Positions 23,798-33,209 of a DNA stretch of 39,463 bases are shown here, piece after piece. The stretch spans positions 1-39,463 of the forward strand of contig JBFXAM010000037.1 of NCBI GenBank assembly GCA_050184295.1, in the 5' to 3' direction. The notes beneath the pieces were generated by a model that saw only the letters and a program-made list of their open reading frames with translations, ran no database searches and was not told the DNA's origin. The translations under genes were made by a program, and so were the position numbers. Origin of the DNA: JBFXAM01 sp050184295 (GTDB lineage: Bacteria; Planctomycetota; Phycisphaerae; UBA1845; Fen-1342). Each line of letters opens with the position of its first letter. The first letter of the stretch is position 1.

Positions 23798-26700
23798 TTA
23801 CGATCGCAGCCGTCGCCGCAGACCGATTGCTGCAAGCACTCCCGGGATCATGAGTCCGCTCACAGGCTCGGGCACGACGACGAGCTGGACGGCGTCGGCC
23901 GTGTACCGGACTTCGAAGAATAGCCCGCCGAGCGGCGGCAACTGCGCGTCAGAGAATTGCCCGGTTACCGCCGCGGCGCGAATGATGTCGATCCGGTCGC
24001 CGAAGTTTGCCGAGAAGCTCGGGCGCAGCAGGACCGAGAGTCGTCCGTCGAGTGTCGCGACTCCGGCCACGCCCAGGTTTCCAAACTGCGTCTGCGCATC
24101 GAGTCCAGCCAGCACCAATTCGAGCATCGCGGGGTTTGACTGAGTGAAATCGCCGGCGACGTTGAACGTGCTGCCGGGACCGGCGTGCAGCAGACCGTTG
24201 TTGGTGAGGTCGGAGGTGGTTGTGAAGTCGCGGCCGTCGGTAATCGCGAAACGGCCTTCGTTCGTGCCGAACGCGTTGAATGCGGCGAACTCTGATGCCG
24301 GTCCGCTGAGCAACACGTCGGCCGCATTGACGGCGAGCGAAATTGAGGGCAAGTCGATGGTAGAGTCGGCGTATACCTCCCAGCGCCCGCCGATCAGAGC
24401 ATTACCGACGCGGTTGGTCAGAGAATTGGGATTCGAGACCATCAGCGTGCCGCCGTTGCGGGCGCTGAAGACGCCGTCGTTGGTGATTCGCGTGGCGCCC
24501 TGCCCGAATACGGACACGCGCTCCCCCTGAACGTCGGCGGAAACGACACCGCGATTCACCAGGTTGATCGGCGCCGTATCCACGGAGCCGAACACAAATG
24601 TCCCGCCGCGCACGGTAATCCCGTCGCCGATGGTCAGCGTGCTGTTGCTTGTAAGTTCAAGTCGCAACTGTTGTCCGGCGGAAGTGACGACGATTTCGCC
24701 GTCTCCATCGATCGTCTGCGTACCATTGAACCGCAAGGCAACCGTGCTCTGCGCGCTGCCGAAGTAGACATCCGACAAGCGTATGCCCGATTCCGCGGCA
24801 ACGAGGCGTCGCGTCGAACTGATGACGGCGTCCACGTTCTGTAGTTCGACGCTCCGGAGCGTCGCGTCGCCCATGCGGAGCGGCGCCGCCGGCGCACCAC
24901 GGATTGAGCCGCCGGTGATTGTGGCGTTGACGAACCACGCACTGGATCGGTCGGCGTCGATGCGGACGGTGTGTTGGGCGTTGTCGACGGACCCGCGAAT
25001 GAAGAGGCTGCTGTCGACGAGTTGGATCCGATCGAGCTCGGACGAAGCGTAGTTGCCGGCCAGGAAGATGCTGGCGTTGTCGGCGGTGAAAACACCCTCG
25101 TTGATCCAGTCGCCTTCGGTGCGGATCGTTGCGCTCACAACCTCGATCCGCCCGTCGGGCGTATTCCGCCACGTCCGGTTCGCGATGCCGAGTTCGAGCG
25201 TGCCGCCGGCGGCAGCCCCCACGATGCCTTCGTTCTCAAAGTCCCGCGCCGTGATGCGGATCGACCGCAAGGCGCGATCGGCGACGATGGTGCCGCGATT
25301 GGTCAAAGACGGTGCCTGGCTTGTCGCGTCGTTACTGATCCAGCCGCCTCCTCCCCGGGCGACGAATGTCGGCCCCAGAATGGTCCGACCGCTTTGGAAG
25401 TCAATGGCCGTCAGACGAGCGGGGGAGTTGACGCTCCCATCGAACTCGACCTGCACGGCGTCGAACACCCGCGCGCCCGGCAAATAGAGGTTGCCGGACG
25501 AGAGAATGCGCATGATGCCGCCGTCGATCGTGAGTCCGTTTTCGACGCGGACGGCCCCGGCCAGCTCGATGTTCCCATTCACGGTGACGCCGTCCAGTAC
25601 GCCGGCCGGCGTGTTCGTACTGAATTGCAGCCGGGCGCCATCGCGCTGATCGATCACGCCGCCGAGGATGCGTCCGCCGGTCGACAGCAGCCACGGGCCG
25701 GCGGCTCCCCCTTGAACGAACGCCTGTCCATGGTTGTCGAGCGTGCCCGCCAGGATGAGCGTTCCGCCGGTCCGCTCGATGCCGACGAGATCGCGGGTGA
25801 GTTGCGATCCGGTGAACGTCGTCGTGCAATTCGAGAGTCGCAGGGTTCCGTCATTTCGAAAACCGCCGGAGACCGTGATGCGGGCATTGGTCGCGTCGAT
25901 TGTGCCGGCGTTGCGTGTCTGCGTGGTCCCGGCGAATCGAAGAATCGCTTCGCCATCCGTGACCGAAATGAGCCCGTGGTTCTGCCACTCGCCGCTGGTG
26001 GAGAGCATGCTCCCCGGGCCGACCGACACTTCTCCTCCGGCGGCGTTTCGCCAAAGCGCGGGCGACGTGGCGCTGACGTTGAGCCGTCCCTCGTTCACCG
26101 CTTCGATGACGCCTTCATTGATCAGGTCACCGGCCAGCGTCAGCGACTCCATGCGACGATCGCTGCGAATCACGCCGTGATTCACGGCCGTCGCGCCCTG
26201 TGTGAAGGACATCGTGCCGCCGAATCCGCCCGCGATCAGCGTCCCCGGCGCAAAAGCGATTTCGCCCGGCTCATCCGCCGAGAGCGTGGCCGAGGCCGCG
26301 AAGGTGATCGGCGTGAACCACGTGCGGCCGGTTTGCAGCCGAAGACTGCCGAACGCGCCGAGCGTCATCGTCCCGTCGAGCGTTGCGTCGCGGCACATGT
26401 AGAGTGCGGCGGTTCGCGCGGTTGTGCTGCGAAGATTCAGGTCGCCGTGGACGGCGATATCGCGAAAGGTTGTGACGGGCGTGGACGACGACGACGTGTG
26501 GTCGAATGTGAGTGTTCCGCCTGCCGTCAGATTCATCACGCCGCCGTGGATCGTCGCGCCGATGAGGTTCCAGTTTCCGGTCTGTTGATTCAGCGCGAGT
26601 TGCGCGTTGGTGTTGTCGAGCACGCAATTCTGGAGATTCACAACGCCGTCTTGCCGCGACAAACCGGTCAAGTCGGCGGTGCGGAATGCGCCGCGGAGAT

Positions 26701-28375
26701 TGACGGTGCTGTTCGTCGCCTCGATCGTTCCGGCGTTGCTCCAGTTCCCATTGAGGTCCAGTGTGCCGTTCGTGACGCGGATCGCGCCGCCGGGGAGATT
26801 CTCCCATGAGTTGATCGGAGCGGTGATGCTGCCGAAGGACATCGTTCCACCGACGGACTCGCACAGCCCCGCGTTCTCGAAGTAAGTCGGATTGACTTGG
26901 ACGACCTGGCCCGCGCCGCCGCGGATGCTTCCCTCGTTTCGCACGCTGCCGGTTGTTCCGGCGACACCCGCGCCGCCGAGGATGCTCACGCTGCCATCCA
27001 ACTGCTGACTGGGGCCGAGCGTCAGCGACCCACCCTCGTCGACCGAGATCGTGTTGGCGGCGGTCCGCAGGTTCACGGGTAAGCCGTCGAAGCGCCGGTG
27101 CCCGCTCAGGCTGATCCGGGCGAGCGCGCCCGTGAAGGTGATCTGAGAGGGATGTGTGCTGTCGGCGTCCACGCGCAAACGCGCGTCGGAGCCGAGCGAA
27201 ACAGCGCCCACGAACGCCACACCCGTGAGGAAACTCGTGGCGCTTCCGGTGACGTTCAGCGACGTCCCATCAGGCACCGCGAACGAACCGCCGACGATCT
27301 GGCCGCCGCGGAACGTCCACGGCCCGCTTGCGGGGCTGATCGCGTAGGACGCACCGGTGTTGTCGAGTGTTCCGGCGAGTTGAACGGTTCCGCCGGTCAG
27401 GTTCACACGCGCGAGGCTCGATGTGTCGAACGAACCGGCCAGCGTGACGGTGGCGTTCGTCGCGTCAATCGCTCCGTCGTTGATCCAGTCGCCACGCAGA
27501 TCGAGCGTCGCCCCGTTCGCTGCGATCCGCCCGGCGGCAGCATTCCTCCAAGTGCTCGTTGTCGCACCGATGCTGAGTCGGCCGCCGGCGACGCAGTCCA
27601 GCAGCCCGTGATTCGTAAACGAGGCGGGCGCGACGGTCAGCGTTTGTCCGCCGCGGTCGGCACGGATGGTTCCGTGATTGACCACCGCGCCTTCACCGGT
27701 GAGGCTTGCGCCGCCTCCACGCACGATCGTCGTTGGCGATAGCACCAGGTTCGCGTTCGCCAGCGCGCTGATCGTTGCAGACCCGCTGGTGGGATTCAGT
27801 AGTACCGTTCCCCCGCTGATTGTCTGATTTCCATCGAATACCAGCGACGTAGTCGCCGCGGTGAGCGCAAGCTGTCCGCCAAGGGTCAGTCCGTTCTGAA
27901 TGCGCAGGATGGCGCCGGCAGTGGAGACTCCGAGATCGCCGTTCCAGGTGACGCCGTCGAGCGTCGAGAGGTTGCTCACGCGCGCCGTTGCCGCGGGCGC
28001 GACACTCCAGATGCCGCCGGCCAGCGTCGCGCCGTCGAGCTGAAACGTGCCCGCGGCCACGTTCGCGGTATTCAGGACGCGGAACGTGCCGGCGGAGGCG
28101 CGCAGCGTCGCGTTCGCGGCATCCAACGTCAGACTGTCAATGGTCGCAGATCGGGCGAGCCCAACCGTGTAGGGGGCCGCCGCCGGCAACGCGACTCGTG
28201 CGTGAAACGTTTCGCCGCCGGCATTGTCCGGCACGCGGCCGCCGCTCCAGTTGGCGGGTGCGAACCAATCGCCGCCGGCGGGATTGAGCCAGTCGGCGTC
28301 CGTCTGCGCCGATGCGCGCGCCGCCGCCGCGATGCAGACGGCGAGCCGCACTCCGAGGCGCACCGGCACACGCAT
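23798..28375 (-). CDS. Giant repeat protein with PEP-CTERM sorting signal
   Basis: The protein has 1525 residues. The signal peptide (LAVCIAAAARASA) is followed by DWLNPAGGDWFAPANWSGG, a start typical of autotransporter-like/PEP-CTERM surface proteins. The body is Gly/Asn/Thr-rich parallel-beta sequence arranged in about five modules of 250-295 residues. Each contains a block such as VNHGTIRADRGG, then GLLDCVAGGRLS, WRNAAAGRIAANGATLDL and GDWINDGAIDATNATVTL. The blocks lie near 27670, 26930, 26170, 25285 and 24535. The C-terminus is VVVPEPVSGLMIPGVLAAIG then RRRLRS: a VPEP motif, membrane span and Arg cluster, the substrate signal of exosortase/archaeosortase-type sorting. It is likely an elongated cell-surface or extracellular-matrix protein. 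AGGAA lies 8 nt before the ATG. Confidence 0.88.
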   Translation of the reverse strand: MRVPVRLGVRLAVCIAAAARASAQTDADWLNPAGGDWFAPANWSGGRVPDNAGGETFHARVALPAAAPYTVGLARSATIDSLTLDAANATLRASAGTFRVLNTANVAAGTFQLDGATLAGGIWSVAPAATARVSNLSTLDGVTWNGDLGVSTAGAILRIQNGLTLGGQLALTAATTSLVFDGNQTISGGTVLLNPTSGSATISALANANLVLSPTTIVRGGGASLTGEGAVVNHGTIRADRGGQTLTVAPASFTNHGLLDCVAGGRLSIGATTSTWRNAAAGRIAANGATLDLRGDWINDGAIDATNATVTLAGSFDTSSLARVNLTGGTVQLAGTLDNTGASYAISPASGPWTFRGGQIVGGSFAVPDGTSLNVTGSATSFLTGVAFVGAVSLGSDARLRVDADSTHPSQITFTGALARISLSGHRRFDGLPVNLRTAANTISVDEGGSLTLGPSQQLDGSVSILGGAGVAGTTGSVRNEGSIRGGAGQVVQVNPTYFENAGLCESVGGTMSFGSITAPINSWENLPGGAIRVTNGTLDLNGNWSNAGTIEATNSTVNLRGAFRTADLTGLSRQDGVVNLQNCVLDNTNAQLALNQQTGNWNLIGATIHGGVMNLTAGGTLTFDHTSSSSTPVTTFRDIAVHGDLNLRSTTARTAALYMCRDATLDGTMTLGAFGSLRLQTGRTWFTPITFAASATLSADEPGEIAFAPGTLIAGGFGGTMSFTQGATAVNHGVIRSDRRMESLTLAGDLINEGVIEAVNEGRLNVSATSPALWRNAAGGEVSVGPGSMLSTSGEWQNHGLISVTDGEAILRFAGTTQTRNAGTIDATNARITVSGGFRNDGTLRLSNCTTTFTGSQLTRDLVGIERTGGTLILAGTLDNHGQAFVQGGAAGPWLLSTGGRILGGVIDQRDGARLQFSTNTPAGVLDGVTVNGNIELAGAVRVENGLTIDGGIMRILSSGNLYLPGARVFDAVQVEFDGSVNSPARLTAIDFQSGRTILGPTFVARGGGGWISNDATSQAPSLTNRGTIVADRALRSIRITARDFENEGIVGAAAGGTLELGIANRTWRNTPDGRIEVVSATIRTEGDWINEGVFTADNASIFLAGNYASSELDRIQLVDSSLFIRGSVDNAQHTVRIDADRSSAWFVNATITGGSIRGAPAAPLRMGDATLRSVELQNVDAVISSTRRLVAAESGIRLSDVYFGSAQSTVALRFNGTQTIDGDGEIVVTSAGQQLRLELTSNSTLTIGDGITVRGGTFVFGSVDTAPINLVNRGVVSADVQGERVSVFGQGATRITNDGVFSARNGGTLMVSNPNSLTNRVGNALIGGRWEVYADSTIDLPSISLAVNAADVLLSGPASEFAAFNAFGTNEGRFAITDGRDFTTTSDLTNNGLLHAGPGSTFNVAGDFTQSNPAMLELVLAGLDAQTQFGNLGVAGVATLDGRLSVLLRPSFSANFGDRIDIIRAAAVTGQFSDAQLPPLGGLFFEVRYTADAVQLVVVPEPVSGLMIPGVLAAIGLRRRLRS

Positions 28376-28750
28376 GGATTAGTTCCTATGGACAGGGCAC
28401 TTGTCGCCGTTCGACCGGACAGCAGAGCGACGGTGATGCTAGGCCGGTGCGCGCGATGGATTCAACTGTAAGGCGATTTTTTGGGAAGAAGACTCTGCAA
28501 ACCATGCGACCGGAACGCGGTTGCCCGGCCGGAGCACCGCCGATCCTCGACGCCACACCAAGCGGCGTTACCTGCTCGGCGCAACGACGGCGCGAGTCTC
28601 GGCGGATCGGTCATCGGTGCTTAGTGTCCGGCGGCCACGCCCGCGGCCGCGCTGGCGTTCAACGAACTCAGCACGTCGTCGTCGCCGCGGTCAACTTCGG
28701 TACGCCGAACCACGGCGCGGCGCTTTCGAACGGATCGAAAACCGAAGCGG
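28376..28750. other. Intergenic region between the PEP-CTERM and PrpD-like genes
   Basis: About 375 bp. Besides the weak promoter near its left end and a short T-tract at 28477-28482, I see nothing: no terminator, tRNA or small gene with a ribosome-binding site. Confidence 0.35.
28436..28465 (-). promoter_or_regulatory. Possible promoter of the giant PEP-CTERM gene
   Basis: The minus strand has TTGAAT (28460-28465), an 18-bp spacer and TAGCAT (28436-28441), placing a start about 55 nt before the ATG at 28375. Both hexamers are imperfect, so this is a weak call. Confidence 0.35.
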
Positions 28751-30106
28751 CTACAGCGTCTCGAACTCCACCAGCGCGCTCGCATCGGTCAGCGTGTCGA
28801 ACTTCATCGCCAGGTCGATGATCTTCTGCGCCGTCGACTCGCTCACCACTCCCGCCGCGAGCTTCTGAAACTTCGCGACGACCTCGTCGTCCGTCATCGG
28901 GTTGCCGGCGTGGCCGCGGGGGAAATCGACGCGCTGGCGCAGCGTCCGGCCGTCCTTGAGCTTGAAGATGAGGTTGTTCGGAATGCCCTTGGGGTAGCCG
29001 GCGTTGCATTCCGGCGTCTCGACGATCCTGATCTTGTCGAGCAGCGCGAGCACCTTCGGATCGCGGATTCTCTCCTCGCCGAAGCTCGCCCGCGTCACGT
29101 CGCCGTCGAGCAGCGCACACGCGACGCAGTAGCCCATGCTGTGGTCGGCGGTCTCGCGGCTGGTGGGCCGCCACTTCTCCGGCTCGCTGCCGATGATGCT
29201 GACGGCGGCTTCGAAGCTCTCGATGAGGCCGCTCTCGATGTTCGCGGGGTCGCCAATCTGCGGGCGCAGTTGCAAGGCGGCGTCGATCGCGGATTGCGAG
29301 TGATATTCGGCGGGCCAGAACTTGATGTACGTCTTGAGAATCATCCAATCCTTCGGATTCGCCGCCCACGCGGGATCGAACGGTCCGGTGACCATCTTGA
29401 ACAGCCCCTTGGGGCCTTCAAAGATCTCGTTCGGGCCGCTCATGCCGCGCCGCGCCAGGTCCGCCGCGAACACGCCATTTCGGGCCGCGTTCGAGAAGGC
29501 GCACGCCTTCCACATGCTGAGCTGGCCGGTGCGGGTCTGGCGGGTCGCAAAATTGCACACGCCGGCGAGCCCGAGCGTATGCACCATCTGCTCAACCGAC
29601 AGGCCATAGAGCTTGGCCGCCGCGAGCGCCGACGACAGCGCGCCGTAGTAGACGTGATCCCAGCCGTGCTTGCGGAGGCTGGCCGCGTCGCAGAGGCGAC
29701 ACTGCACCTCGTACGCGAGCGCGATCGCCGCGACGATGTCCTTGCCGCTGCGCTTGGCGACCTGCCCGACCGCGATGGCGGCGGGGATGTTGTCGCTGGG
29801 GTGCGCCGGTTCCAGGCTCAGGTACGTGTCGTTGAAATCGAGATAACGCACGAGCGCGCCGTTGGTGAACGTCGCAAGGTCCGGCGTCGTGCGATGCTTG
29901 CTGCCGAGCACGCTCGCCCCGCCGGCGGCGGAAACGCCCATCGCGACCTCGCGCGTGACGCGCGCCGGGCCGCTCGTCCATGCGCCCAGCGCCGTGCCGA
30001 TCGAATCGAGAATGCGGCGGTTGACTTCGTGAACGACGGAGCGGTCGAGGTGTTCAAAGCGGAGCTTGTGGGCGTTATCGGCGAGACGATGGGCGAGCGT
30101 GGCCAT
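28751..30106 (-). CDS. MmgE/PrpD family protein (2-methylcitrate dehydratase-like)
   Basis: The protein has 451 residues, a normal length for the family, from ATG 30106 (MATLAHRLADNAHKL). Family features include VHEVNRRILDSIGTALGA, LVRYLDFNDTYLS, PAHPSDNIPAAIAVGQ, IVAAIALAYEVQCRL and EYHSQSAIDAAL. PrpD dehydrates 2-methylcitrate in propionate breakdown; relatives include cis-aconitate decarboxylase and proteins of unknown role. No prpB or prpC lies nearby, so the substrate is uncertain. GGAACC lies about 8 nt before the start. The frame extends upstream to 30400, but that part is Arg/Pro-rich with no homology. It is cytoplasmic. Confidence 0.9.
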   Translation of the reverse strand: MATLAHRLADNAHKLRFEHLDRSVVHEVNRRILDSIGTALGAWTSGPARVTREVAMGVSAAGGASVLGSKHRTTPDLATFTNGALVRYLDFNDTYLSLEPAHPSDNIPAAIAVGQVAKRSGKDIVAAIALAYEVQCRLCDAASLRKHGWDHVYYGALSSALAAAKLYGLSVEQMVHTLGLAGVCNFATRQTRTGQLSMWKACAFSNAARNGVFAADLARRGMSGPNEIFEGPKGLFKMVTGPFDPAWAANPKDWMILKTYIKFWPAEYHSQSAIDAALQLRPQIGDPANIESGLIESFEAAVSIIGSEPEKWRPTSRETADHSMGYCVACALLDGDVTRASFGEERIRDPKVLALLDKIRIVETPECNAGYPKGIPNNLIFKLKDGRTLRQRVDFPRGHAGNPMTDDEVVAKFQKLAAGVVSESTAQKIIDLAMKFDTLTDASALVEFETL

Positions 30107-30460
30107 GGCGATGGTTCCGGTTTGGTCAGGGTTCCCGTGTGTTTCGATCCGTTCGCACCTGCACGCGGCGGCGGGTCGTGTACGCACGGCGCCGAGCCGG
30201 ACCGCGGCGCCGGACCAGCGCACCACGCGTCCCGATCGGCCCGCGTGCGAGCCGGATCGAAGCGGGGCATTGTGGGGGAAGTGAGGGCGGGATGCAACGA
30301 AGGCGGGTAGGGGCGTTGGCGCCGGGGGCACCCGGTGCGCGTGTGCGAATCGGAGTCCCCCGCGGCAGCAGGGGGCACGCGCAGTGCAGCGTCCACGCAC
30401 TCCGGATCCGGCGCGGGGCGGATTCGGCTTCGCACTCCTTGCAGGCGACGGCGGCGAGAC
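30107..30460. other. Intergenic region downstream of selB, with a hairpin
   Basis: About 354 bp between selB and the PrpD-like gene, both on the minus strand. A structure lies at 30336-30383: outer 8-bp arms TGCGCGTG/CACGCGCA and inner CCCCC/GGGGG with a 9-nt loop. It is 80-125 bp past the selB stop and could be a structured 3' end, though no U-tract follows. Nothing else is supported. Confidence 0.4.
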
Positions 30461-32428
30461 TCAACCGGCCGTCGCTTTCGGCCCCAGCGTCCGCCGATCG
30501 CCGACGCGACGCGTCATGCCTGCCGCGTCGAGCTGTTCGACCAGCGGCACGATGAACTTTCTCGAAGAGCCGACGAGGTCGCGGATTTCCGCGACGGCGA
30601 GGTCGCCGCGCGCGCGGATCGCGGCGCAGACGCGCTGCACGAATTCGTCCCAGCGCGACGCGTGCACCCAGACACCGTCGGCGATGCGCACCAGCTCCCG
30701 CCGCGCGACCGCCAGCTCGAGCAGCTCGCGCAGGCGCTTTTCGTTTCGCGCATCGCGGCAAGCGAGCTGCTCAAACGCGGGTGGTTGAAACGCGCCCGCC
30801 GCGAGTTCTGCCAGCAGTGCCGCATAGAGCGTCTGATCCTGAGCGGACATCGCCCGGCGGTCGCCCGCGGGGAGCACGAATCCATTGGCATCGAAGAACC
30901 GGCCGGCGACAATCAGCCACTCGGCCAGCCCGGCGCGAAGTCGTTCGCCCGCGGCGCGCGGCATCCACGCGGACCATTCTTTTCGCGGAATGCCGGCCGC
31001 CCGCGGATTGGCATCGAGATACCGCGCCACGCGCGTGCGGATAGACGCCTCGAGCGCCGCAAGATTCGCCGCGTGCACGTACACACGGCCGCCCGCCCCC
31101 TCGATTCGCCGCAGCTTGCCGGCTCCGCCGAGCCGATCGCGCAACTGCACCGCTTCCGCGGCATCGGTAAGCCCCGCATTGGTGGCGAGCGTCTCGGGCG
31201 ACGGGTCAGACCAGATCGCCCGATGGATCACGACTTCTAGACGCGTCGCCGCGTCGCCGTCGCGGAGGCGCGTGAGGCTGTCGACGTCCGCGGGGCGGCG
31301 GGCGGTCCACGGCGCCGCAAGCGCATCGAGCACGCGGCCGCCGCCCAGCGTCCGCTGGCCGCTCTCGTCGCGCACAATAAATCGCTGTCCCCAGCTCGCG
31401 ACGATCGGGCCGGCGGATCGGAGCTGCGCGAACACGCCTGCCTGCGGCTCCGTCGACGACAACGGCCGCACGGTGACCAGCGTTTCCGCGGTCGCGATGT
31501 GAAGTCGGGCGCGGAGGTGGTCCCGCCGCAGCTTGCCGGGCATGCGCAGCGTCGGCAGCCACACGTCGAGACAGCGCGTCGCTTTCAGGTAGCCGGGCGA
31601 GGCGAGTTCGCAGCCGCGCCCCGCCTCGTCGAGCGGCACGCCCGCGAGATTGACCGCGAGGCGCATGCGGCCCGCGGCGGCGGTGCGCTCCTCGCCGTGC
31701 GTCTGAAGGTCGCGCACGCGCACACGTCGACCCGCAGGCCAGAGCTCCAGTTCGTCGTCGCGCGCCAGCGCGCCATGCTGCACCGAGCCGGTCACAACGG
31801 TGCCGCGGCCGGGAACCGCGAATGCGCGGTCGACAGGCATTCGGAACCACGTTGCCGTCGCGATCGATGCAGCCGCGGAGCCAGCGGGATTCTCGCGCCG
31901 CGCGAGCCGCACCAGCAACGCGCGCAGCTCGTCGAGTCCCCGTCCGCTCGCGGCCGAGACGCGGACCGCGCCGACAACCGGCACGCCGAGCGAGCGCAAC
32001 AGCGTGAGCGCCTCGTCCTCGACCGCGCTCGCCCAGTCGTCGTCCACCAGGTCCATCTTGGTCAGCACCAGCACGCAGCGCTCGACGCCGAGCAGGCTGA
32101 GCAGCTCGGCGTGCTCGCGCGTCTGGGGCATGACGGAGTCGTCGGCGGCGACAACGAGCATGGCGGCGTCGATGCCCGTCGCGCCCGCGACCATGTTGCG
32201 GATGAAGCGCTCGTGACCGGGCACGTCGACCATCCACACGTCGCAGCCGTCGATGCGCGTGTGGGCGAAGCCCAGGTCGATCGTCATACCGCGGGCGCGC
32301 TCCTCGGGCAGCCGGTCGGGGTCGGAGCCGGTCAGCGCGAGAACCAGTCGGCTCTTGCCGTGGTCAATGTGTCCCGCCGTCCCGACGACGAGCTGCGGGG
32401 GCGCGGAAGTCGCCGGAAGGGGCTGCAT
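30461..32428 (-). CDS. selB: Selenocysteine-specific translation elongation factor SelB
   Basis: The protein has 655 residues. The GTPase domain is complete: GTAGHIDHGKSRL (G1), GMTIDLGFA (switch I), DVPGHERFIRNM (G3) and LTKMDLVD (G4). DPDRLPEERARGMTIDLGFA is diagnostic of SelB rather than EF-Tu. Two beta-barrel domains follow (FAVPGRGTVVTGSV, LQTHGEERTAAAGRMRLAVN), then a C-terminal ~270 residues of winged-helix repeats ending IRDLVGSSRKFIVPLVEQLD and RRVGDRRTLGP, which bind the SECIS element of mRNA. SelB delivers Sec-tRNA to UGA codons on the ribosome, so this organism should make selenoproteins. No selA, selC or selD is in the window. It starts at ATG 32428. Confidence 0.95.
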   Translation of the reverse strand: MQPLPATSAPPQLVVGTAGHIDHGKSRLVLALTGSDPDRLPEERARGMTIDLGFAHTRIDGCDVWMVDVPGHERFIRNMVAGATGIDAAMLVVAADDSVMPQTREHAELLSLLGVERCVLVLTKMDLVDDDWASAVEDEALTLLRSLGVPVVGAVRVSAASGRGLDELRALLVRLARRENPAGSAAASIATATWFRMPVDRAFAVPGRGTVVTGSVQHGALARDDELELWPAGRRVRVRDLQTHGEERTAAAGRMRLAVNLAGVPLDEAGRGCELASPGYLKATRCLDVWLPTLRMPGKLRRDHLRARLHIATAETLVTVRPLSSTEPQAGVFAQLRSAGPIVASWGQRFIVRDESGQRTLGGGRVLDALAAPWTARRPADVDSLTRLRDGDAATRLEVVIHRAIWSDPSPETLATNAGLTDAAEAVQLRDRLGGAGKLRRIEGAGGRVYVHAANLAALEASIRTRVARYLDANPRAAGIPRKEWSAWMPRAAGERLRAGLAEWLIVAGRFFDANGFVLPAGDRRAMSAQDQTLYAALLAELAAGAFQPPAFEQLACRDARNEKRLRELLELAVARRELVRIADGVWVHASRWDEFVQRVCAAIRARGDLAVAEIRDLVGSSRKFIVPLVEQLDAAGMTRRVGDRRTLGPKATAG

Positions 32429-32454
32429 GGCGCGAGATTGTACGGCGTACCGCG

Positions 32455-32560
32455 CCGCTGCGCCGCGAGCCCCGAACGCGTAGCGTTCTTCCCGCGGCCG
32501 CAGGTCGCGTGGCGGCCCCCGTCAGAGCTGCGGGCGCCAGCCCGCGATTCGGCCCGGCGA
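32455..32560. repeat. Candidate dispersed GC-rich element upstream of selB
   Basis: The stretch just upstream of selB is compositionally unlike a promoter: GC-rich blocks with short palindromes such as GAACGCGTAGCGTTC (32474-32488). It reads as a mosaic of short motifs like other non-coding elements in the window. I cannot show a second copy here, so the repeat call is tentative. Confidence 0.25.
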
Positions 32561-32610
32561 ATGCCGCGCTATTCCCGCGCATGGCGCCGCGCTGTCCGTC
32601 GGCGTGAACT

Positions 32611-32701
32611 CGGTAGTGGGTCAGTTTGATCCCGGGGGCACGGGCGCGTCGCCCGTACCACCCTCTCGAATTCACTCTTTCACGAAACTGACCCACTGCC
32701 G
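32611..32701. mobile_element. 91-bp MITE-like element with 17-bp terminal inverted repeats
   Basis: Terminal arms CGGTAGTGGGTCAGTTT (32611-32627) and AAACTGACCCACTGCCG (32685-32701) are complementary at 16 of 17 positions. The interior holds a second hairpin, ACGGGCG-CGT-CGCCCGT (32640-32656). The element is flanked by TGAACT (32605-32610) and TGAATT (32702-32707), which look like a near-perfect 6-bp target duplication. It encodes no transposase, so it would need one in trans. It lies in the selB to membrane-protein intergenic region. Confidence 0.55.
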
Positions 32702-32843
32702 TGAATTCCATCCCCCGCGCGAAACTCGCGTGGGCGGATTACAATGCCGATTCGTGGAGTATGGAAACGCGTTGCGGCCCCGGTCTGCGGACGGCGGCGC
32801 GCATTCGGGTGAGCGACTGCGACGCGGGCGGCGGGCCGCATCG

Positions 32844-33209
32844 ATGAGGGCAGACGGCGTGGCATTCAACCTCAAGGCGTACGAGAGCCAGGCGAAGTTC
32901 AGCGTCGTGATCGGCGTGCTCGCCGCGGGTGCACTGTTTGCGACCACGTTTCTCATTCTGCAACGATTCGATTTTGAGAGCTTCACCATTCCGATGCGAC
33001 GCACGCGCTTCTTCGTGATCCTCGGCGGAATCGCCGTCGCGCTCGCGCTGGCGTTCACCGGATTCATGGTCGGATTCAACAGCGCCGGCCAGAAACGCAA
33101 CAAGCAGTCGCGGCTCTCGTGGATGGGCTTTTTTCTCAACGCCGCCGCCATGGCGCTGGCTCTCTCGGCGTTCGTGTTCTTCTGGATGACCAAGTACCTT
33201 TCGCGCTGA
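32844..33209 (+). CDS. Small integral membrane protein
   Basis: The product has 121 residues from ATG 32844. Three hydrophobic segments are evident: about residues 21-40 (VVIGVLAAGALFATTFLI), 56-78 (FFVILGGIAVALALAFTGFM) and 95-117 (MGFFLNAAAMALALSAFVFF). A basic loop (SAGQKRNKQSRLS) lies between the second and third. I do not recognise the family. The frame is open to 32604, but that would read through the MITE-like element, so the extension is rejected. A GTG at 32859 is an alternative start. No Shine-Dalgarno is clear. It probably sits in the cytoplasmic membrane with unknown function. Confidence 0.75.
   Translation: MRADGVAFNLKAYESQAKFSVVIGVLAAGALFATTFLILQRFDFESFTIPMRRTRFFVILGGIAVALALAFTGFMVGFNSAGQKRNKQSRLSWMGFFLNAAAMALALSAFVFFWMTKYLSR

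Noticed and set aside
24971..26809. 612-residue open frame on the plus strand
   Set aside because: It lies opposite the giant PEP-CTERM gene and has no start signals or domain.
32429..32600. tRNA-Sec gene next to selB
   Set aside because: I looked for a long acceptor/variable arm and a TCA anticodon on both strands and found no cloverleaf.
32604..32843. N-terminal extension of the small membrane protein
   Set aside because: It would read through the MITE-like element and the peptide has no coding character; ATG 32844 begins a normal membrane protein.
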